Positions 57,865 through 64,000 of a stretch of 64,000 nucleotides of DNA are shown piece after piece. This stretch comes from JADKCL01 sp031424495 (GTDB taxonomy: Bacteria; Bacteroidota; Bacteroidia; J057; JADKCL01). Both the position numbers and the translations under genes were made by a program. The stretch is from contig JANPHP010000485.1 of assembly GCA_031424495.1 (NCBI GenBank), positions 1-64,000 of the forward strand, in the 5' to 3' direction. Position 1 is the first letter of the stretch. Each line of letters starts with the position of its first letter. The notes beneath the pieces were generated by a model. It saw only the letters and a program-made list of their open reading frames with translations, made no database searches and had not been told where the DNA came from.

Positions 57865-60552
57865 ATGGCTGAAAAAATCAATACGACGCTCAACGGGCTC
57901 GCGCAAACTTTTGAGGTTGGGATCGAAACCGCCGCCATATCGGTGATCAGGGAGCAAGCGGGCCTCAAGGGCACCAAATTTGTCTGTGGATCAGGCACTT
58001 GCGGTGCCTGCACGGTGCTTGTAGATGGCGCGGCGCATTGCAGTTGCATCATGCCTGCCCTGCACATGGAGGGCAAACAAATCATAACCATCGAGGGCCA
58101 AGCCAAGGGCGATTTGCACCCTGTGCAAAAGGCTTTTCTAGCTCACGATGCCTTGCAATGTGGCTATTGCACACCAGGATTCATCAACGAGGGCATCGCA
58201 TTCTACAACGAATGGCGCCAAAAAAATGATGATCCCGAAAACCCGAAATCTCCATCTCGCGAAATTATCGCAGAAGCAATGGCGGGCCATTATTGTAGAT
58301 GTGGTGCCTACCAAGGCATTTATGAAGCGATCATGGATGCCTGTTCGGGCAAATATGACGGCCCAGAGATGCCCGATTATTTGCGCAACGACGGCCCTGC
58401 CAAGGTCACGGGCGCAGCAAAATATACCACTGATATTGCGCTAGATGGCCAATTGGTCGGCGTCATTTTCCGCTCGACGATCCCGCATGGCAAGATCAAA
58501 CGGCTGGACCTCAGTAAGGCGCAGGCGATGAACGGCGTCAAGGCGGTATTGCGCTTGAAGGCGGATGACCATACGCATTACGAAGGTGAGCCGATCGCCG
58601 CACTTGCAGCTGTGGATCGCGCAACTGCGCATGCCGCAATGCAGGCCATCGAGATCGAATATGAAGCATTGCCTTTCTTGACAGATATCAAGAGCGCGAT
58701 GAAACCCGAAGCTATTTTGCTCACGCCGGAGGATCGTAAAACGGTTCCCACGGCCTCGGAAGCGCCACCATTTCCCGGCAAATGGGAAGGCAATGTACGC
58801 CAAACGACTTTGAGCATCTCGTCCTCCGAAAAGGCGAAAGCAAAACGAAAAATTGAAAATTCATCGCCTGAAAAAGCGACACATTTTGAAGCAACCTTTG
58901 TCACGCCGACACAATTTCACACGACGCTGGAGCCACATTGTGCCGTTGCGGATTGGAAACAAGACGGCACGCTGACGGTTTATGCCTCCACCCAAGGCGT
59001 CTATTTTCTTGCCAAGGATATTGCGGAGCGTTATGACTTGAAAGAAGATCAAGTGCATGTCATCGCAGAGCATGTTGGAGGCGCATTTGGTTCCAAGTTG
59101 ACCTTGCACACAGCGATCAAAACCGCAATTGAATTGTCGCGCGCAGCAAAGGCACCGGTTGCGGTGATCTATTCACGCGCAGAAGAATTCACGGAGGCGG
59201 GATATCGCCCCTCGGCAGAGATCGTCACCACGATCACAGCCGACCCCGATGGCGGCAACGCAGCCTATACCATGGCAGCGTATGGCAATTCGGGCTACGC
59301 CATAGGCTCCAATATTGCGGATATTTCGGGCCTCGGATACACGGGCATTTCGAAGTCACTGGTGGATTATGATGTCTTGACTAATTTCCAGCCGGGGTCT
59401 GCATTCAGGGCACCCGGAGGTCCTGCGGCCTGTTTTGCGCTGGAGCAGGCCATCGACCAATTGGCGGTGCAGCTCAATCTGGACCCAATCGCATTTCGGA
59501 GGAAATGGGAGGAGCACCCTGGCTATATTGCGCTGTTTGATTGGGTGGAGAAATTGCCCCTCTGGAAAAAACGGCCCACCGTCCACACCAAAACAGATCG
59601 TTATCAGCGCGGTGTCGGCGTGGCTTTTGGCGGATGGATGCATATCTACATGCCCTCAGTCGTCGTGGAGGTGGAGGCGAGCCCGGCGGGTATTACGGTG
59701 CGCAATGCCGTCCAAGACATGGGGCAAGGCGCACGCTCGGTATTGTCCAAGGCCGTCTCAGACGTCTTTGGCATTCCCGCCAAGGACATCAAAGTCGAGG
59801 CCGGCCACAGCACCTACACGATCGGGCCGTCATCAGGCGGCAGCCGCACCACCGCTTCCATCTATCCCGCAGCCTTTGAGGCCGCCGAAAAACTGCAAGC
59901 ATCCATCCTCAAGGAAGTCGTGAATAAATTGAGCTTGGCAGACGCCCAAATAGCGCCTGGAGGCATCGCGCATGCCGCTGGATTGCTCACTTGGCAAGAG
60001 GCCCTTAAGTATATTACGCTTTTGCAGGAAAAGGCTACGCGTGGCCACAACGATGGATTCAATCCCATGGGAATGATCCCCTTGGGGCAAGGCATGGAAC
60101 TCGGCCAAAAAAGATCGTATGGCGTCTATGTAATTGAGGTAATGGTCGATACATTGCTCGGAAAAACAACCGTAACGGAGGTGCAAGGCGCCATGCGCGT
60201 GGGCAAGGTACATGTGCGCCCACTTGCTGAGAGTCAATGCCAAGGCGGCGTAATCCAAGGCATCGGCCACGTATTGTATGAAGATCGCGCAATATGCCCG
60301 ACCACGGGGCGCTTGCTCAGTCGCGGATTAGAGGACTATCGCCTTGCAGGTATGGGCGACATTCCGCCGATCCACATCGATTTCATCGAGGAGGGATTTG
60401 AAATGGTGAAGCAAAAAGGCGTGGGCTTGGCGGAATTGTGTACGATTCCAGTGGCTGGCGCGGTCGCGAACGCAATTTACAATGCGACCAATTACCGCCC
60501 ATTGGTTGCGCCCATCATTCCACAGCGCCTTTTGGCAGGTCTCAAAGCATAA
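57865..60552 (+). CDS. molybdenum hydroxylase, fused 2Fe-2S and Mo-binding subunit
   Basis: An 895-residue protein of the xanthine dehydrogenase / aldehyde oxidoreductase family. Residues 1-165 are the 2Fe-2S pair: C41, C46, C49 and C61 (CGSGTCGAC...C) and the second cluster CGYC..HYCRCG. Residues 170-895 are the molybdopterin-binding part: TKVTGAAKYTTD-like opening, VGGAFGSK, PGSAFRAPGGPA, QDMGQGARSV, and the C-terminal VGLAELCTIPVAG, whose Glu matches the catalytic Glu of the family. It oxidises an aromatic or N-heterocyclic or aldehyde substrate. Clustered FAD, XdhC and MocA genes support it. No Tat signal is present, so it is cytosolic unless it is carried by a partner. Confidence 0.95.
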   Translation: MAEKINTTLNGLAQTFEVGIETAAISVIREQAGLKGTKFVCGSGTCGACTVLVDGAAHCSCIMPALHMEGKQIITIEGQAKGDLHPVQKAFLAHDALQCGYCTPGFINEGIAFYNEWRQKNDDPENPKSPSREIIAEAMAGHYCRCGAYQGIYEAIMDACSGKYDGPEMPDYLRNDGPAKVTGAAKYTTDIALDGQLVGVIFRSTIPHGKIKRLDLSKAQAMNGVKAVLRLKADDHTHYEGEPIAALAAVDRATAHAAMQAIEIEYEALPFLTDIKSAMKPEAILLTPEDRKTVPTASEAPPFPGKWEGNVRQTTLSISSSEKAKAKRKIENSSPEKATHFEATFVTPTQFHTTLEPHCAVADWKQDGTLTVYASTQGVYFLAKDIAERYDLKEDQVHVIAEHVGGAFGSKLTLHTAIKTAIELSRAAKAPVAVIYSRAEEFTEAGYRPSAEIVTTITADPDGGNAAYTMAAYGNSGYAIGSNIADISGLGYTGISKSLVDYDVLTNFQPGSAFRAPGGPAACFALEQAIDQLAVQLNLDPIAFRRKWEEHPGYIALFDWVEKLPLWKKRPTVHTKTDRYQRGVGVAFGGWMHIYMPSVVVEVEASPAGITVRNAVQDMGQGARSVLSKAVSDVFGIPAKDIKVEAGHSTYTIGPSSGGSRTTASIYPAAFEAAEKLQASILKEVVNKLSLADAQIAPGGIAHAAGLLTWQEALKYITLLQEKATRGHNDGFNPMGMIPLGQGMELGQKRSYGVYVIEVMVDTLLGKTTVTEVQGAMRVGKVHVRPLAESQCQGGVIQGIGHVLYEDRAICPTTGRLLSRGLEDYRLAGMGDIPPIHIDFIEEGFEMVKQKGVGLAELCTIPVAGAVANAIYNATNYRPLVAPIIPQRLLAGLKA

Positions 60553-60556
60553 TATC

Positions 60557-60563
60557 GGGAGGA
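60557..60563 (+). promoter_or_regulatory. Shine-Dalgarno GGGAGGA
   Basis: GGGAGGA lies six bases before the ATG at 60570. It is the clearest ribosome-binding site seen in this window, where most genes have none, and it fixes the start of the FAD-subunit gene against the in-frame extension upstream. Confidence 0.7.
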
Positions 60564-60569
60564 ATAAAG

Positions 60570-61535
60570 ATGAGTACGATTGCAAAGACAATTTCAGCAG
60601 CGCAAAATTCCCAAGGCGAATACCGCGCAGGTGGCACCGACGTCATGGACCGCCATCGCCACCATGTCTCAACGGGCGAAGTCGTCGATATCTCCGGCAT
60701 TCCCAATCTCTCCGAAATCGCAAAAGCGACTGACGGCAGCCATAGCATCGGAGCCTTGGTCACCGTCGATGCGCTCGCGCACAGCATGCTGATTCAGAAG
60801 CATTACCCTGGCTTGGCGATGGCTGCAGGCGCACTTGCGAATCCGCAAATCAGGCGTGCTGCGAGCGTGGGCGGATCGTTGTTACAACGCAATCGTTGTT
60901 GGTACTATCGCCACGAAGATATTGCGTGTTTCAAAAAGGGCGGGAATTCCTGCCCAATGCGGGAAGGCAACCATCAATTTGGCGTTTGTTTTGACCTCGG
61001 GCCCTGCGTTTCGCCGCATCCCAGCACTTTGGGTATGGTATTGCTCGCTTACGATGCACAAATCGAAATCGCAGACAAAGGCCTGCGCAATATTGCGGAC
61101 CTGTATGGAGACGGCAAGGATGCCAAACACGACCACACGCTGGCGGAGGGCGAATTGTTGACACAAATCCATTTGCCTGATGTGCGCAAGGATGAATGGG
61201 CATTTTACTTTCGCAGCATCAGCCGTGCACATGCCGAATGGCCGCTCGTGGAGGCGTTTGCGCGCGGCTACAAGGGCGAAGGCGGCGTGATGGAGCAGGT
61301 CCGCGTCTCGGTCGGCGGCGTGGCCAATATCCCATTGCGATTACCCAAAGTCGAGGCTTTTCTGAATGGCAAAATCCCAAGCGCCGAAGTCTACAAAGAA
61401 GCGGGCCGCATCGCCGCCGTAGGCGCCCTCCCGCTGCCGGGCACGCAATATAAGGTGGAGTTGCTGTCAGCAACGCTGGAAGAAACCTTGCGCAATGCAT
61501 TCGGAGGCCTAGAAATCAGGCCCAAAGGCGACTAA
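60570..61535 (+). CDS. molybdenum hydroxylase FAD subunit with 4Fe-4S-type cysteines
   Basis: A 321-residue FAD-binding subunit. The FAD motif is RAGGTDVMDRHRHH near the start, then SIGALVTVDALAHS, GGSLLQRN and HPSTLGMVLLAYDAQIEI, and the CO_deh_flav_C-type end (VSVGGVANIPLRL...EAFLNG). Between 106 and 148 there are four cysteines (RCWYY, ACFKK, SCPM, VCFD) with gaps of 9, 7 and 11 residues, as in the YagS/PaoB branch that holds an extra 4Fe-4S cluster. It passes electrons from the Mo subunit to an acceptor. It is 17 bases after that gene. Confidence 0.93.
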   Translation: MSTIAKTISAAQNSQGEYRAGGTDVMDRHRHHVSTGEVVDISGIPNLSEIAKATDGSHSIGALVTVDALAHSMLIQKHYPGLAMAAGALANPQIRRAASVGGSLLQRNRCWYYRHEDIACFKKGGNSCPMREGNHQFGVCFDLGPCVSPHPSTLGMVLLAYDAQIEIADKGLRNIADLYGDGKDAKHDHTLAEGELLTQIHLPDVRKDEWAFYFRSISRAHAEWPLVEAFARGYKGEGGVMEQVRVSVGGVANIPLRLPKVEAFLNGKIPSAEVYKEAGRIAAVGALPLPGTQYKVELLSATLEETLRNAFGGLEIRPKGD

Positions 61536-61547
61536 TCACCAGCATTT

Positions 61548-62624
61548 ATGGCCGCATCCCACAGTGAAATCCGCAATATACTCGCCGTGCTTGCAACGAC
61601 GGCACAGCCGATGCAAGCGATGGCATTGGCGACGGTAGTCGATGTCGAGGGCTCCTCTTACCGTCGCACGGGTGCGCGCATGCTCATCCAAGACAACGGC
61701 CATTGGACGGGCACGATCAGCGGTGGCTGCTTGGAAGGCAATGCCTTGCGTCGCGCACGCGAGGTGATGCGCACCCAAATGCCACAATTGGCGGTCTACG
61801 ACACGCGCAGCGATGAAAATGCCAAGGCATTGGGCGCAAGTCTCGGTTGCAATGGCATCATCCACGTTTGGATCGAGCCACTTACGGATATTGTGGTGGA
61901 TGGATTGCGCTTGCTGGAAACGGCATTCAAGGGATCTGAAAGCGTCTGGTTTGCACGAAAATTGCAGCCGGGGGCTCAGAAAATATTTGCTATAGCTGGC
62001 GAGGATGATGCGCAATTGCCGAAGGAGGCTTCCTTGCGTGTCGAAGAAGGCCTGCAAACCATTTTGCTGGCCGATGGCGAGGTGCAGTTTGCGGTGGAAA
62101 ATGTGCAACCGGCTTTGCGGTTGCTTATTTTTGGCGGTGGCGATGATGCCCGTCCGCTCTGCCAATTGGCGGCGCAGATGGGTTGGCGGGTCACCGTGAC
62201 CGACGATTGCAAAGCCAAGGCCCTGCCCTTGCGCTTTCCAGAGGCCGAGCACGTGCTGCAACTCGACCGCAATATTGCGACCGAGGCCCTGCAACCCAAT
62301 GCTTTTACCGCCGCCGTGCTGCTCTCGCACAATTATGCTTATGATCAAGCGATTGTGACTGGCTTACTGCCATTTGCATTGCCCTATATCGGCATATTGG
62401 GGCCGCGCAAGCGCTTTGACCGAATGGACGCTGAGCTCGGCGGCATCTTGCGCGACCGCGCAGGTTTGCATGCACCCATCGGCTTGGACATTGGCGCGCA
62501 GACGCCTTTTGAGATCGCATTGGCGATCATCGCCGAGATCCAAGCTGTTTTCGCACAGCGCGACGCCGGATTTCTAAAATCCCGTGCAGGCTTTATTCAC
62601 GAGCGCAAAGCGATGTTGTCATGA
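61548..62624 (+). CDS. xdhC: XdhC-family molybdenum-cofactor chaperone
   Basis: A 358-residue protein that binds Mo cofactor, has it sulfurated and inserts it into xanthine-dehydrogenase-type enzymes. Landmarks are VVDVEGSSYRRTGARMLI, GTISGGCLEG with the conserved Cys, the Rossmann segment LLIFGGGDDARPL, LGPRKRFDRM and HAPIGLDIGAQTPFEIALAI. Its position inside the molybdoenzyme operon supports the role and the dependence of the enzyme on a sulfurated cofactor. It overlaps the MocA gene by four bases. Confidence 0.93.
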   Translation: MAASHSEIRNILAVLATTAQPMQAMALATVVDVEGSSYRRTGARMLIQDNGHWTGTISGGCLEGNALRRAREVMRTQMPQLAVYDTRSDENAKALGASLGCNGIIHVWIEPLTDIVVDGLRLLETAFKGSESVWFARKLQPGAQKIFAIAGEDDAQLPKEASLRVEEGLQTILLADGEVQFAVENVQPALRLLIFGGGDDARPLCQLAAQMGWRVTVTDDCKAKALPLRFPEAEHVLQLDRNIATEALQPNAFTAAVLLSHNYAYDQAIVTGLLPFALPYIGILGPRKRFDRMDAELGGILRDRAGLHAPIGLDIGAQTPFEIALAIIAEIQAVFAQRDAGFLKSRAGFIHERKAMLS

Positions 62625-63205
62625 ACAACAATATTGCCATCGTCTTGCTTGCCGCAGGCAGCAGTTCGCGGATGGGTTCACCCAAGCAACTCATCGATTT
62701 CCAAGGGAAAAAGCTGATCCAAATCGTCGTGGAGCGCCTATTGGCATGCCGATGTTTCCCGACCGTCGTGGTCTTGGGGGCAAATGCCAAAAATATTGCG
62801 CCCTATTTGGACTATCCTGATTTGAACGTCATCGAAAATCCAAGTTGGTCCACCGGCATGGCGAGCAGCATCCGTTCTGGATTGGAATTTGTGGAAACGA
62901 TGTTTCCCGAGGCAGGGCAAATCCTTTTTGCCTTGGTCGATCAGCCCTTTGTGGAGGCCGAGCATTATTATGTCTTGGTCGAGGCGGCAGAGCGGCATCC
63001 CGACAAGGTGATTGCCGCATTCTACGAGGGGCAAGCCGGCGCGCCGATGCTTTTCCCGCGCAGGCACTACGCGCTGCTGTCTCGCCTCACAGGCGACCGC
63101 GGAGCAGGCGCAGCCGTGCGCAGCATGTCTGCCGAGGAGGTGGTGCATGTGCCGCTGCCGACGGCGGCGGTGGACTGGGATTTTTTGGGGGATGTGGGGG
63201 GATAG
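62621..63205 (+). CDS. mocA: MocA/MobA-like molybdenum-cofactor nucleotidyltransferase
   Basis: A 194-residue protein with the NTP-binding signature VLLAAGSSSRMGSPKQLI, then VLGANA, ENPSWSTGMASSIRSGL, and the metal-binding FALVDQPF. This is the family that adds CMP (or GMP) to molybdopterin before insertion into molybdenum hydroxylases. It is the last gene of the operon, overlapping xdhC by ATGA. The C terminus (VPLPTAAVDWDFLGD) is short but complete. Confidence 0.92.
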   Translation: MNNNIAIVLLAAGSSSRMGSPKQLIDFQGKKLIQIVVERLLACRCFPTVVVLGANAKNIAPYLDYPDLNVIENPSWSTGMASSIRSGLEFVETMFPEAGQILFALVDQPFVEAEHYYVLVEAAERHPDKVIAAFYEGQAGAPMLFPRRHYALLSRLTGDRGAGAAVRSMSAEEVVHVPLPTAAVDWDFLGDVGG

Positions 63206-63238
63206 GGATTTATGCTGACCTTCCTTCATGTAAAAACC

Positions 63239-63619
63239 CTACTCCTCCATCAAAGCCACCAAAATCTCCAGATTTGCATACTGTCCATGGACCGTTTTGG
63301 CGTCTTGGATTGTTTCAATGTCCGCAAGGACAGACTGTCCTGAAAAAAGCGAGGTTACTGGCATAAACAGGGTTTTCCAAACGCTGGGTTCAGATTCTTC
63401 ATGTTGGATTACGAGAATTTGAGCGGCATAAGCTACAATCTCAGGTGCGGTGATATTGTCCCGGATGAAGGCTTTGAATTCTCTGGATGAAGATTCGAAA
63501 TTGGCGTAGTCTTGGATTAAGCCGCTTGCAAATGCGATTCGCGCCTGTTGTTGCAAGTTGGCAATGCCTCTTTGCAACATGCGCTGCTGTTTTTCGAAGT
63601 CCATTGCGGGCTGTTCCAT
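63239..63619 (-). CDS. small helical protein, paralogue of the neighbouring gene
   Basis: A 126-residue soluble, largely helical protein with no signal peptide. Motifs: QQARIAFASGLIQDYANFESSSREFKAFIRDNITAPEI, FMPVTSLFSGQSV and a Leu/Met-rich final helix (HGQYANLEILVALMEE). The same pattern recurs in the next gene to the right (AF...FYALETASERFKEFVREHITIPQI, IFGAMYSIFAGKE), so the pair arose by duplication. No family is recognised. It is convergent with the molybdoenzyme operon and has no recognisable terminator between. Confidence 0.7.
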   Translation of the reverse strand: MEQPAMDFEKQQRMLQRGIANLQQQARIAFASGLIQDYANFESSSREFKAFIRDNITAPEIVAYAAQILVIQHEESEPSVWKTLFMPVTSLFSGQSVLADIETIQDAKTVHGQYANLEILVALMEE

Positions 63620-63654
63620 GGCTAAAAAATTTGTTTTAATAGCTACTGTGTCGA

Positions 63655-64000
63655 TTACTCCATCTCCCGCACAAAACGCTTCATTTCTTGATAATGCGCG
63701 ATCATCACATGGGCGGTCTTGATGGTCGTTGCATTAGGGCGGGATTCTTCTTTGCCGGCAAAGATGCTGTACATTGCACCAAATATGCCTGCGCGACCTC
63801 CTAAACCGCTTTCTGGCTGCTCTTCGATCGCGGGGATGTCTTCGATGGCTGCCTTGATCTGTGGGATGGTGATGTGTTCGCGCACAAATTCCTTGAATCG
63901 CTCCGAGGCGGTCTCCAATGCGTAGAAGTGCTGGACGTCTTGGTTGTTGAAGGCAAGGTGGGAGTTGTCTTCGAGGTCGGCGATGCAGCGCAAGATCATT
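63655..64000 (-). CDS. small helical protein, second paralogue (5' end beyond window)
   Basis: At least 114 residues of a relative of the preceding protein, in the same direction and 35 bases upstream of it. The shared elements are FKEFVREHITIPQI, a Gly/Met/Ser loop (IFGAMYSIFAG) and a final helix HYQEMKRFVREME. The paralogue extends about 11 residues further at its N terminus than the first Met here, so the gene probably starts past the right edge. Function unknown. Confidence 0.65.
   Translation of the reverse strand, partial: MILRCIADLEDNSHLAFNNQDVQHFYALETASERFKEFVREHITIPQIKAAIEDIPAIEEQPESGLGGRAGIFGAMYSIFAGKEESRPNATTIKTAHVMIAHYQEMKRFVREME

Overview
The window looks like a chromosomal segment of a Bacteroidota bacterium, most likely from the Saprospiria or a related environmental lineage. 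The support is: several secreted proteins ending in type IX secretion (T9SS) sorting domains, lipoproteins with Bacteroidota-type lipoboxes, TonB-dependent and imelysin proteins, GEVED and PKD/Ig-like surface proteins, TAnnTTTG-type -7 promoter elements in place of sigma70 boxes, and almost no Shine-Dalgarno sequences. No phage, integrase, complete insertion sequence or CRISPR array is visible. I assign no genus.

Layout. 0-2.6 kb: end of nuoG, a shared bidirectional terminator, an FkbM methyltransferase, a tiny lipoprotein and a superoxide dismutase. 2.7-9.5 kb: an apparent iron regulon. An orphan NarL-type regulator and a four-gene operon (DUF4856 lipoprotein, imelysin lipoprotein, gamma-glutamyl-carboxylase-like HTTM protein, FecA-like TonB receptor) share a near-identical 19-bp palindromic operator of Fur-superfamily type. 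The genes overlap or nearly touch. 9.5-17.1 kb: a duplicated-domain cytosolic protein, an ECF sigma factor with a membrane partner, two secreted proteins (one with duplicated Cys/His modules) and an Omp28-like thioredoxin-fold T9SS protein. 17.2-21.4 kb: a secreted protein plus an MBOAT/SGNH acyl-transfer pair. 21.6-30 kb: HTH/coiled-coil protein, topoisomerase IV subunit B without its usual parC neighbour, a membrane-anchored zinc peptidase, an FCP1-like phosphatase, a 7TM-AraC regulator and a P450.

30-36.4 kb holds a giant Ig/GEVED T9SS adhesin-like protein followed by a stretch of gene decay: a CPBP-protease tail, an isolated T9SS tail, and a beta-propeller lipoprotein broken by TGG to TAG and a frameshift. 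A tRNA-Arg(CCU) follows. 36.6-44 kb: an ankyrin/TPR protein, twin 19-bp-stem hairpins, an M43 metalloprotease and a GMC alcohol oxidase. A BNR-protein remnant there is cut by one of two inverted copies of a palindromic repeat. 44-53 kb: lipoproteins, FKBP isomerase, Crp and DinB genes, a LOG-like protein, a three-gene operon (T9SS esterase, two-helix pore protein, helical-solenoid protein) and an Rpn-type nuclease.

53.5-64 kb: a geranylgeranyl-reductase-like flavoprotein, a GH13 lipoprotein amylase, and a tight molybdoenzyme operon: a Tat-exported TldD N-terminal-like protein, a fused 2Fe-2S/Mo subunit, an FAD/4Fe-4S subunit, XdhC and MocA. At the right edge lie two tandem paralogous small helical proteins. 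The most interesting system is the operator-controlled iron operon, whose HTTM protein keeps the catalytic His and Lys of vitamin-K-dependent gamma-carboxylase at exactly the human spacing of 58 residues. It sits between two putative iron-binding surface lipoproteins and an outer-membrane siderophore or citrate receptor.
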